DNA of 64,000 nucleotides, taken from Gambelia wislizenii. Lineage: Eukaryota; Chordata; Lepidosauria; Squamata; Crotaphytidae. How positions within the stretch are numbered: position 1 is the first letter of the stretch; each line of letters starts with the position of its first letter. The stretch lies in contig JAUMIR010000001.1 of NCBI GenBank assembly GCA_030847615.1, forward strand, positions 268,397,187-268,461,186, in the 5' to 3' direction. The notes beneath the pieces are model-generated. The model saw only the letters and a program-made list of their open reading frames with translations, had not been told where the DNA came from and did no database searches. A program made the position numbers and the translations under genes. Positions 43,729 through 53,402 of this stretch are shown here, piece by piece.

Positions 43729-45225
43729 CTCTCTCTCTGGCTTTTCTTCGCAAACAAAGATTCAGGAAGGACTCATCCCGTGCTTTCTGCAAGCGCGCTG
43801 ATGACTAAAAAGGCCAATCCGAGATAAACAAGTCCGGTTGCAGAAAGCACAGCAGAAAGTCTCCTTGGGTGATGTTTCCGGGTTGTGATTCTTCCTGCGT
43901 TGTCGTTTCTCTTCAAGACTTGTTCGTCGTGAGTTCTCAAATAAGGCTGCAGCATTGTGGAGAGTGCGTCTCCATGCCTCCCGATGTGAGGCCAGAGTGG
44001 ACCATTCTTGGTGATCAGTTTGGCTGTGCCTGAGATGTTGTTTCAGGGAGCCTTTTTGTATCGCTTTTTTGGAGCACCCCTCTTACGCTGACCCGTGGCG
44101 AGTTCACCGTAGAGTAGTATTTTTGGGAAGCGATGGTCCTCCATCCTAGAAACATGCCCTGCCCAGTGCAGCTGTGTTCTCAATATCATGGCCTCAATGC
44201 TGGTGATCCCTGCTTGCTCAAGGACAGCAACATTCGTCACATAGTCAGTCCAGTGTATATTTTGGATTGTGCATAAACAGCGCTGATGGAAGCGTTCGAG
44301 GAGTCGTAGGTGGTGGCGATAGGTGACCCATGTTTCAGACCCATAAAAGGAGAATAGACAGTACAATGGCTCTATACACACTAACTTTTGTGTTTCGCCT
44401 CAGGTGTTTATTACTCCTGACTCTTTTGTAAAGTCTTCCAAATGCGCTATGTGCCTTTGCTAATCTGTGATCGATCTCTTTGTCAATCTTGGCATCTGAG
44501 GAGATGATGCTTCCCAGGTGGGTGAACTGCTGAACAGACTTAAGCACAGATTTGCCAATGGCAACGTGGGGATGGTGGTGTTTGTCCTGTGGTGCAGGCT
44601 GGTAAAGAACTTCCATTTTCTTCAGGTTGACTTCCAGCTCAAACAGGTCTGCAGCTGTTGCGAAGCAGGATGTTAGGTGCTGCAGTGCTGCTTCTGTGTG
44701 GGCAACAAGGGCAGCATCATCAGCAAAGAGCAGCTCACAGACTAGATAGATTAGAGTCTTAGCGTGAGCCCTCAGACGGCTTAAGTTAAACAAGCTACCA
44801 TCAGTACAGTAATGTGTATAGATGCCGTCATCTTCTTCAAGCTCTGCTGTAGCCCTTTGGAGCATCATGCTGAAGAAGATTGTAAATAAAGTTGGCGCAA
44901 GAACACAACCTTGCTTCACTCCATTAGTTATTAGAAAGGGCTCTGAAAGAGCATCGCCATATCTGACTTGACCACGTTGGCCCTTGTGTAGCAAGATAAT
45001 CATTTTAAGGAATTTGGGGGACATCCTAGTCTTTCCAGGATCTGCCACAGACCTTTCCTACTCACGGTGTCGAAGGCTTTGGTGAGGTCAGCAAATGTTA
45101 CATAGAGACCCTTGTTCTGCTCTCTACATTTCTCTTGCAGTTGTCTAAGGGCAAATACCATATCTGTAGTACTCCTATTGGCTCTGAAGCCACATTGGCT
45201 TTCAGGAAGAAGTTCTGCAATTCTT
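43729..45225 (-). mobile_element. Non-LTR retrotransposon with RT and C-terminal finger, 5'-truncated
   Basis: A 1497-bp insertion bounded by a perfect 9-bp target duplication GTTTGCTGT (43720-43728 and 45226-45234). The 3' end on the - strand is a hairpin (CTTTGTTTGCGAAG) followed by AGCCAGAGAGAG, the same as the copy at 10150-10542. It carries most of an RT ORF but no endonuclease part, as expected for truncated reverse transcription. The clade is not assigned; the RT looks RTE-like rather than CR1, L1 or Bov-B. Confidence 0.85.
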
Positions 45226-45242
45226 GTTTGCTGTAGTGTCAC
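43760..45242 (-). pseudogene. Reverse transcriptase ORF remnant of that LINE
   Basis: Three - strand frames. 45000-45242 has 'LLPESQCGFRANRSTTDMVF' and 'FADLTKAFDTV' (RT motif A with the first catalytic Asp). 44335-45048 has 'NGVKQGCVLAPTLF' and the catalytic FADD box ('LLFADDAALVAHTEA'), then 'LKKMEVLYQPAPQ' and 'LGSIISSDAKIDKEID'. 44043-44381 has 'SETWVTYRHHLRLLERFHQR' and 'HWAGHVSRMEDHRFPK'. A finger-like end (FCNRTCLSRIGLF) follows at 43795-43860. Frameshifts near 45020 and 44360 break it, but key RT residues survive, so it is fairly young. Confidence 0.87.
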
Positions 45243-45419
45243 CGTAAATCAGAAATGACTTGAAGGCACACAAGAATAGGCATGTCAGGGGCAAAAATGA
45301 CTTTTCCTTCTTCTTCCCTAGTCCACCGCTATTCACAACGAAAGAACTGGAGAAGTGTTCTTTGTCGCTTGCTTTTGTTTCAGATGTTCCCTTTCCTTTT
45401 CACTTCCTACTTCCAGGCC

Positions 45420-45480
45420 TCAAATGGAAACAGAGCCCTCATGGTCCCTTCTAGCTCAACAATTCTATGATTCTATGAAA
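45420..45480 (+). mobile_element. CR1 3' tail scrap
   Basis: 'catggtcccttctagctcaa' followed by ATTCTATGATTCTATGAAA. Confidence 0.6.
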
Positions 45481-48400
45481 TGCCTTGGGAAAAGGCAGCT
45501 GCCGCCTCCTCCTTCTCCTCTTGCATTATTTATAGCTTGCTGATTATTATAGCATGTAAAGTATCTAAAATCTGACCAGAAAGGCCATTCTAATGAGATT
45601 CCCATCCTAATTTTCTCACTAAAACAATCTGGAACAGCTTCTCAAACAACGCGGCAGCTCTTTGTTCTGAATGGAACAGAACTGCTGAATCACTCTCAAT
45701 GCACCATGCTGTGCCTGCTTCCACCACCTCCATGGCCCACCACAAATTCATTTTTCAGCATGTTTTGAAGGAAACATTTTTGTACTTCCTTAGTTCCTGG
45801 ACTTTTTTACCCATCAACAAAGCAGCTGTGTATATCAGTTTCCTTTTCCTTTCTCAGGCCCTGGTTTCATAAGATGACTAAACTTTTCCATCAGGTTAAA
45901 AAACACAAACAACCAAAATAAGTTGAAGCATAAATAAAAGTATGGTTTCAATATGTTTCGGGGGACAGACTTCCAGTGGAGGAGGGAACATAAACATTTT
46001 TAGTCTTACCAAATGATTCTTTAGTCAAAAAATGCTTAAGTTCTTATGGATAGGATTTGGCCTGATTAGTATCAGCAAATAACCAGTTAGTTGTAATTCA
46101 CTCCTTTCTCCATTAACAAAGGTATAAGTAAAGTTACATTATGGCTGTAAGATAATAAGGGACAATACTTTTTCCAGGGCGGCTTCAATTTTCTAGTTAG
46201 TTTTCTTGTTACAAAATTATGGCCTCATTAAACAGTAGAGTAGCATCACATGGTTCGTGCTGTGGTTCATGCTGCTGCTACTGCCTCATGTGCTGCTGTG
46301 GATGTTGAGGTGAAAATCAGGTAGATAGAGCCTATGTTTTGTACCATAGGCAAGAAGCTTGTAGCATTCAGATTTTTAAAAAGTACCTAGTAGGTAATTA
46401 TTTCAGCTACTCTTGGGAAATGTCAAAATAAAGAGTCCCCCCCCCAAAAAAGGAACTATATGTAAATGTAACTAATGGTGATTGGGGAGTGTCTTAAAAC
46501 TATACAGTACCTGCATCTAATTTCTTTTTAAAATTAACTTGCCAAGTACTGACAAATGTACTATTTATATGGAGCTTTTCAGAGTGCACAGTGTTTTGCA
46601 CATGTTATCCCTTCAACACCACCATTGACTAAATTATGCTGAGAGACAATGGATGCATATAGCAAGATAGAAACAAGCTAAGCCTCTCTGTGGATTTGCA
46701 CACTCCCTTCCCCTTCCTTCCTCTGCTAGTACAGCTAAGAGAAAGCATTTGGTACGCTTTCTGAACCAGCAAATTGTGGTTAATCTTAACTTCCCAGGGG
46801 AAGTTATATCTTCACCATATCTTGCAAACTCATGGTTTAGTGCACGGGTGGGCAATACATGGGCCATAGGCCACATCTGGCCTTGGAATTTCTTTTTTTA
46901 GCTTCCCCCCAGCCCCTTGTTGTTGACACCACAAGCCATGCTGCCAAAATCACTGCTAAAATTGTGCTGGTCTCTCTCTCACACACACACTGTCTCTATC
47001 CTTTTTGTCCTTTCCTTTAGCTGTGGAAGCTTGCAAGATGCTCTGTTCATCAAGTTGTTGAGAACACAAGAGGACTGTTGGATCATACCAAAGGCCCATT
47101 TTAGTGTAGCATCCTGTTTCCAACAGGCACCTATGCCTCATGTAGAAAAATGTCTTGAACTGGCCCTGGTCTCCTTCCTAGCAGAATTGATTCTTCCAGA
47201 CCTTTACCTGACTGTCTTTACCTCACACTTCTAATAGATTTCTTCAGCGGAGACTAACTTCACCTAACATTTCATCATGGCCTCTGCTGTCAACCATTCC
47301 TCCATTCAGTCTTCTGTTACATCCAGTGGCAGCTGGTGGTTTCCATGTCACTGTGACATTGAATCAACTTCAGGCTTCACTATACACTTTAAAGGAACTA
47401 TCCAAAGTGCTGGACCTGTTTTAGGATACGGTTCTGCACACTGAACAATTCCTTTAAAGTTAGGACTAAAACCTGTAGCACATTCATCACCCCACTGGCA
47501 AGGATCAATCTAAGCTACCAGCAATCTCCACATCTTGTGGTAATCTGTAGCATTCTGAGACATGCCAGTGCTGAACACTTCAGCTATTCTTGTTCCATTA
47601 TGTTCACATCACTGGAGTAAATATTGGCATGCAGTTTCCACAGAAGGAAAGTTTTCAGCACATTTATTGCTGATGTATATTCAAGACAGGTTAATTGTAC
47701 CTTCCTTCCTTCCTTCTTTCTTTGTTTTGCTTCCTTCTTTTGTCTGCAGTGACCATGATTATGTTACTCTAGCTGTCAGTTCAGCATCCAACTCCTCTTG
47801 AGAGTGACATAGAAATTCTGAATACAGTTTTGTAAAGTATGTATTCACTCAACATATTCTGGGAAGCATTTCTCCAACACATTGTATAAGAGCAAGAAAT
47901 GACTGTGCAACAATCTTAATTTTGACTTTTGTTTTTTCCTCATGGATGGTGTTTGTATACGCTTCCCAAAGCTGGTGTTCTCCAGTTGTGTTGGGCTCCT
48001 ACTCCCTTGTACCCAAACATCATATCCAACTGCCATGATGCTTGGGGAAATTGGGGATTTTAGTCCAGCATATAGGAGTAGACTATTACAGTGAGTATCA
48101 ATTGCATGCCCAGTGGGAACAGAGCTGCATGTCAAGGTAACAGTATATTCACTGTCACCAGCATAAGTAGCTCTACAAGATTTCCATCTCTCCAGGTTCA
48201 AAGCAATCCTCTACTGAAAAGCGTGCCCAGACCAAGCCCTCTAAGTGGTGTTCTCTCTGGTATAGGCCATCCTAGCTTACATGAGACCATTCTGCTCTCA
48301 CAGTGATGAAACTGAGGAGCAGTTTGTACAACCAGCAGAATTAAAATGGTGTATGGATGGTAACATTTCACATGGAAGGGGGATGATTCAGTGTTTTGGG

Positions 48401-48820
48401 TGCTTCTCCATGAATCAGAATTTTAAAATATATATTGCTCTCCATAGAATAATGGCAAGAAAGGGAGAAGGCAAGGTCAAATCCTTTTTAGGATTAGGTT
48501 GAAACTGTGAGTACATATAGCTGGAAATGTACTTTCACCACTGCTTTTGGCATTCTTATTTTTGAGAATCAAAAGCAAGAGGGAGAGGGAGAGAGGAGTC
48601 ATCTTTGACATTCTCAAGTTCACTCACCTCCCCAAAGTCTTATGTTTGGTTACCCTTATTTCGACTTGCAGACCTGCAAACCTTACTATTATTACTTACT
48701 ACTACTACTTACTACTATTGCTTACTCATAATAGCAGGGATGTTAATCAGTAACCTCCTGTCACAGCAAGCTATAAATATGGGCCCAATTCAGATGAGCA
48801 CCCCAATCTTCCATGTCATG
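45481..48820. other. Largely unassigned stretch, probably intronic
   Basis: A repeat word 'gggtgggcaatacatgggcc' at 46848, poly-C at 46436 and (CTTC)n at 47701-47730 are the only repeat-like parts seen. Frames up to 118 codons have no domain. No splice-flanked coding exon was recognised. Confidence 0.35.
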
Positions 48821-49033
48821 GGGCCCTTTCACACTTTACAGTTATACCATTATGATTCCACTTTAACTGCCATGGCAACATCCTATGAAATCCTAGAATT
48901 GGGGGGTTTAAGGAGGGACATCTAGAATTCTCTCCCTGAGAGTGTATCTAGTGTCTTTCCAAACTACAAGTCCCAGGATTACCTGAGTGTAGTCATGACA
49001 GTTAAAGTGGAATTATAGTACTATAATTGTGTA

Positions 49034-49696
49034 CAGTAGCACCCCCACATCCACTGATTCACCATGGTTGGCGATGGTGGGGGGGGAAGGGAGGGGGAGG
49101 AGTGATCTTCTGCCCCTCCCTTCCCCTAGGAGAGCTCCGGTCGTGGGGGGGGGGAGCTATGGCGATGGCAGAACAGGAGGGGAGGGAGAGGGAGAGGGAG
49201 GAGTGATCTCTTGCCCCCTTCCTTCCCTTTCCCAGGAGAGCTCTGTTTGTGGCGGGGGTGAAGGGCAAAGGGTGGGGTAAAGAGGGATCTAGCCTGACCC
49301 CTCCCTTCTCCTGATAGGGCTCTCAGTGGTGGCAATGGTGACAGGGGAGGGCTGTCATGCCCTGTGAATCTGATGAGGGTATGGCATCAGAGAAGGAGGA
49401 GGAGGACACAACAGGGAATGGCCCTATGGATCCTGGCACAGGTTTATCTACACCTGTGCCAGCAGGGAACCCTGCCAACCTTGAGGCTCAAGCAGAAGAA
49501 GAGCCTGGTCCTGGTGGGTTGGCACCAGTCCCAGCAGAGAGCCCTGCCAATTCAGATAAGGAAGAGGAAGAGGAGATGGACGTACCTCCACCATCATTCA
49601 AGCAGCAGCGATCCCAAAAGGAAGCTCAAAGAAGATTGCTGAGGCTTTATCAGAAACACCTACTCATCAAGAAGCACCTGGCAAAGCCTTGTTTGC

Positions 49697-49728
<32 letters not shown>

Positions 49729-50229
49729 TTGGGGAGCTATGGAGGCTTTTTCAGAGATCAACTGATCTTTCTGGAGAAAGCTTCATGTCTGCTATTTCTG
49801 ACTCCATGTTCCTGTTCCCTTGATCCCTGCTTAGACCTTGGACTGACTCTGACTACTCTGTTTGCCTGATCCTGTGACCTACAGACTTGCTCTGGATGTA
49901 TGTTGAATTCTGTAAGCCCCTGACTTTTTGGACTGTTTTGCTGGACTCTTCTTTGTGAGCAGTAGAAACCTGTGTTTCTACTGCTTTGTGCTAATTAACA
50001 GTCGGCTACCTTACCAGACCTTGCTGTTCATTTATACTTTGCCGACATCTGGCTGCTTTCTTGGAAAGAGGTGAAGGGAGAGGAGGAGGTTCTCCCTCTC
50101 TTCTCCTTTTGCTCCCGGGATGGCTCTCAGTGGCAGGAATGGTGACGGGTGCATGAGCTATTATCTACAGATTTCACCATCCGTGGTGGGGTCAGGAACC
50201 AATCCCCCGTTGATACGGGGGTCCTACAG
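49034..50229. mobile_element. Tigger-like element (CAGTAGCACCCCC type) with an LTR-like insert
   Basis: The left end CAGTAGCACCCCCACATCCA and right end TTGATACGGGGGTCCTACAG are inverted; TA at 49032-49033 and 50230-50231. The family is that of 1417-1958. The interior has purine-rich units and a repeated 'ggctctcagtggnngnaatg' on both sides of a ~696-bp insert. Confidence 0.72.
49352..50047 (+). mobile_element. Candidate solo LTR, innermost layer
   Basis: Starts TGTCATGCC and ends TTGCCGACA (inverted TGTC/GACA), interrupting the Tigger-like element. Contains (TA)n at 49699-49725. Clean flanking duplications were not seen, so the LTR call is moderate. An open frame (49357-49869) encodes an acidic, Pro-rich peptide ('VPAESPANSDKEEEEEM') then a basic stretch ('RSQKEAQRRLLRLYQKH'). 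Similar GC-rich open frames occur in reptile Gypsy LTRs, as I recall. I do not claim a protein. Confidence 0.5.
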
Positions 50230-50261
50230 TAGTGTGAAATGTGTCCTAGTCTGGAGCAGGA

Positions 50262-50345
50262 CTGGCAAAGCTGTGATCTCCCAGATGTAGTTGAAATCCA
50301 GTTCCCATCAGCCTGACCATGATGAAAGCAGCAGTTCTTGATGCC
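50262..50345. repeat. hAT-foldback-like scrap
   Basis: 'gtgatctcccagatgtagtt' + 'gaaatccagttcccatcagc' resembles the left half of CAGTG-type foldbacks. Confidence 0.4.
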
Positions 50346-50628
50346 TGAAAGTGCCTCATTCCTATTTAGAGGTCAGATGTATGATCTGGGTTCATATGCT
50401 GCCCGTTCCTTATCTGTAGTACCCCTGCCTTTTCCTGTCTGAGGTTCCTTCTCTTCTGTTCCTACACTGTGATAACTTGTAATGTGTGAGTACATTAACG
50501 TCTAAATTATGATTGGACACTCTTGCTTGGACAACCCAGCAAAATGTATTGGAAATGAAGGAGGAAAACAGGGTGAAAAGAAAAGGAGGGAGTGGGATAT
50601 TGCAGCTTACACTGTGCTTCTAAATTAC

Positions 50629-51135
50629 TAGCTGTACCCGACGTAACATACAGTGGTGGTGTATTGAGGGTGAGTTGACTGCATGGTTCTTCTGCAGTGG
50701 TGTCCTGCTGCCGCCAGTCCCATTGCCGCTTCACTGCATGGCTTCTCTCTCGCCACCAGCTTAGTGTGTCCTGCTGCCTCCACTGTTCCCATGGTCACTG
50801 CCAAGCTGACTCCATGAGTCCTGTTGGAGAGACAGCAGCAGCATCCCATTGCCACCGCCAATCCCACTGCCATTGCTCTGGGTGGCCGGGCAAGGCTGAA
50901 GCAATGATTGAGGCAGCGGCAGTGGGCCACTGATGTGACCCCCAGGGCATCCAGGCAAGGCTGCACCTCAGTGGGCAATGATTGTAGGCTGAGGAAGTGC
51001 TGCTGGGAAACACCCTCTAGCTGCTGATTGGCCGGCCAAGGAGCATTAGGATTGGTTCAGAATGTTTCCTAAGTGGCCAATCAGTACACTGGAAATGGCA
51101 ACATACCCAAGAGAATTATATATTTAGATCTGAAT
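50629..51135. repeat. Dispersed repeat with ACTAGCTGTACCCG start
   Basis: The start ACTAGCTGTACCCGACG and the AT-rich close 'agagaattatatatttagat' resemble a repeat widely dispersed in reptile genomes. The inside is rich in CTGCTGCC/CCATTGCC-type units. Class not known to me; the frames of 60-116 codons here are low-complexity. Confidence 0.4.
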
Positions 51136-52334
51136 GTGAGGCCTTTATTGTCAGTGAAATCCTGTGTGTGTCTGTGGAATGGCAAGTTCAGTTCAATTCA
51201 GTGAGGCTTACTTTCTGGTAGGCATGCCCAGGAATGTGGCTTTGATGTTGCCCAAAGAGAATACATTTAAATCCACCAAATAAAAAATTCAGATGTGATT
51301 CTCCTTGCTTTAAAGTTTGTAGAGAAAGGACATGCTCAGATTTCCTTTATTGAAAGAAAACTTTTGGGGAAAAACATTGTCCCATCTAGCTTTTGATTTT
51401 CCTGTTGCCTAGATTTTCTTTTGGATTGTCTCCAATTTTTTATTTAGTTGGGCTCATGCTGTTAATAGCTGGGTTTTATCTATTGCTTTAAAAAAATCAA
51501 TATAGATAGGTAGATAGATTCCTATTGTTGTTTTTGCTGTTTATTATTTGATTTGATTTAATGGAAATTGTGCATCTTTGCTTGGGGAAAAAACAAGGAA
51601 CACATTTTATATAAATAGCTAAATATACTTCTCAGACACAGTGCCTACAGCTTTTCTTTTTCTGGAATAATTCCACATCTCTAACTACCCACTGAACAAT
51701 AAAAGAGAGGAGCAGTGTGGCACTATCTCTTCCCCTTTTGTGAAGAAGGGCTAATTGGATGTGGGTGTCTAGCTGCCCAAGCTACCCTGGTGAGGTTTCT
51801 TTCATAATTATGTCTCTGTTTGACTGAGTTTGGAAAGTTTGGTGTTTTTGCACTACAGCTTCCACCCTCATCCCACTACCATGACCACTGGTCATGCTGG
51901 ATGGAGAATTCTGGGAGATGCAGGCCCCCAAATTAGTTTTTCCAACCTCTGTGTTTTGACAAAACTGGCCTTCAGGTTGGCATTTTTAACTGTGCTATTT
52001 AGATCCCATCTTATTTATTGCATTTGTATGTAATGCATGTATGTCTTGCCTTGAGCAGGTACTTGCACCTCCATTTTCTTTTATCCTTACAATTTCACAA
52101 CAACCTGGTGAGCCTCAGTGTTGGTGGCTGGACCAGTGTTAACCACTGAGTTGAATGGCAGAATGGACATTTGTAGCCAGGTCCCCCAGTCCAGATGAAA
52201 AAGAGGCTGAAGCCACTGTAGGTTCAATTGGTGGTCAGGAGAAGGAAATTCTTCAGAATGGGAGCATGTGAGAATGCATACTGTTGTGTAGGGACTATGG
52301 TTAACTCAGGGCATCTGCAGGCACCAATGGTCTC
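51136..52334. other. Unassigned stretch with one hAT remnant
   Basis: A CAGTG-type foldback remnant at 51830-51950 ('gcactacagcttccaccctc' / 'gagaattctgggagatgcag'). The rest is not recognised. Confidence 0.4.
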
Positions 52335-52515
52335 ATTCTCATACCCTCCAGCTGCCTTGATTTGGCAGGAACAGTCCCAATTAATCCTCTGCTTGACCCA
52401 TTTTTTCAGCTGCTTTTAAAATGTCTCAATTTTTCTTTCCTCCACTCACTTTCCCTCTTTGTCCTCAACTAATTTCAGTTGCTGCAAACTGAAGGCAAGG
52501 GGGGGGGGAAAGGTA

Positions 52516-53185
52516 CCGTATATTCCGCCGTATAAGACGACTGGGCGCATAAGATGACCCCCCAATTTTTAAGTTAAAATATAGAGTTTGCTGCCCCCCC
52601 AGCCAGCCAGCCACCTGGCTGGAAAGCCTGCCCCCCACCAGCCAGCCAGCTCAGTGGCTGTAGATGATAGAATAGTCTGTGAAATTAAAGGACTGAGAAC
52701 AGCTAAAAAAGCATGGGATACTTTGAAAAATCTCTGTGGTGTTCAATCTTTGGAAAGTAAGGTTGCATTAATAAGTTGGTTAATATGAAGCTATCAAATC
52801 CCAAATGTTTGAATGAGCACATTAATGAATGAGCACATTAATGATTTATAGCCACATTGGCAGACAAGAGAATTTCACCATAGATAAAACCTGATGCAAA
52901 ATGATAAGTTTGAATCCAGAAATTCTAATTTTAGGCTAACTTGTCCTGAAAAGAAACATCATTTTGACTCTCCTGAACTAAATGGAGGGCCATTTAGCCC
53001 TTCAAAGGCAAAGCAGTCATTCTCACAGCAGGAGGAAGGATCTGCTGGGAAAACTGCCCAGTCCATTTAATACTTCAATCATTCTCACAGCAGGGGGAAA
53101 GATCTACTGGGGTATAAGACCACCACCCCACTTTTGAGGAGATTTTCAAGTGTTAAAAAGCAGTCTTATATGCAGGAATATACAG
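52516..53185. mobile_element. TA-flanked element (CCGTATATTCC type) with gag-like interior
   Basis: The inverted ends CCGTATATTCCGCCGTATAA and TTATATGCAGGAATATACAG are flanked by TA (52514-52515, 53186-53187). The subterminal words 'gtataagacgactgggcgca' and 'ggggtataagaccaccaccc' belong to a TIR family with many 'gtataagac' words. The middle encodes a gag-like fragment (next entry) and a repeated 'attctcacagcaggnggaaa' unit. No transposase. Confidence 0.72.
52640..53070 (+). pseudogene. Copia-type Gag-like fragment
   Basis: The frame at 52588-52788 gives 'VDDRIVCEIKGLRTAKKAWD' then 'TLKNLCGVQSLESKVALISW', resembling the Gag region of Copia elements (pattern: ...I...AKEAWDTL...F...S...K). 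After a frameshift near 52785 'MKLSNPKCLNEHINDL' continues it. No zinc knuckle is seen. It is broken and could be captured or a nested insert. Confidence 0.45.
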
Positions 53186-53402
53186 TAGTTTGCACTTGAC
53201 TCAGCAGGGGAGACAGGAGAGGAAGGGGTGGGATCTTGCTCTTCCCGGTTGGCTCATGCAGTAGCTACCTGCTTCTGCCTCTCCTTGCTTGTATGCTTTT
53301 CCTCATTAATAACTTCTGCCATTTTGATCACATTTCCATGTTGCTTGGCCACACGTGTCCAAGTTTTCATCTGTGAAATGTTGGAGGGTATGGTATTCTC
53401 AT

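Larger units (their letters stand above)
43550..45278 (+). mobile_element. Sauria-type SINE split by a LINE
   Basis: The head and body are at 43550-43728 ('agtgtagtggttgagtgttg', 'tcacattctctcagcctcaa', 'aaccccatgacaggtttgct'). The tail is at 45226-45278 ('gtgtcaccgtaaatcagaaa' + 'tgacttgaaggcacacaag'). Joining across the LINE restores the order of the SINE. GTTTGCTGT is repeated at both sides of the LINE. Confidence 0.87.
48821..50246. mobile_element. Foldback hAT-like MITE split by a Tigger-like element
   Basis: The left part 48821-49033 starts GGGCCCTTTCACACTTTACA and reads through a palindromic body to 'actataattgtgta'. The last 17 bp (GTGTGAAATGTGTCC) follow the insert at 50232. Joined, the right end is the inverse of the left TIR. 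So the Tigger-like element landed at a TA inside the hAT TIR. Confidence 0.75.
52343..53394. mobile_element. Unclassified TIR element, copy 3, with 8-bp duplication
   Basis: ATTCTCAT lies at 52335-52342 and 53395-53402. The ends ACCCTCCAGCTGCC and GTTGGAGGGTATGGT are inverted but unequal. The outer parts match copies 1 (29580-30205) and 2. The 8-bp duplication points to a hAT-like element. A 670-bp TA-flanked element sits inside. Confidence 0.62.

Noticed and set aside
44335..45048. 237-codon frame as a host gene
   Set aside because: It encodes reverse transcriptase motifs (GVKQGCVLAPTLF, FADD) and lies in a LINE with a target duplication.
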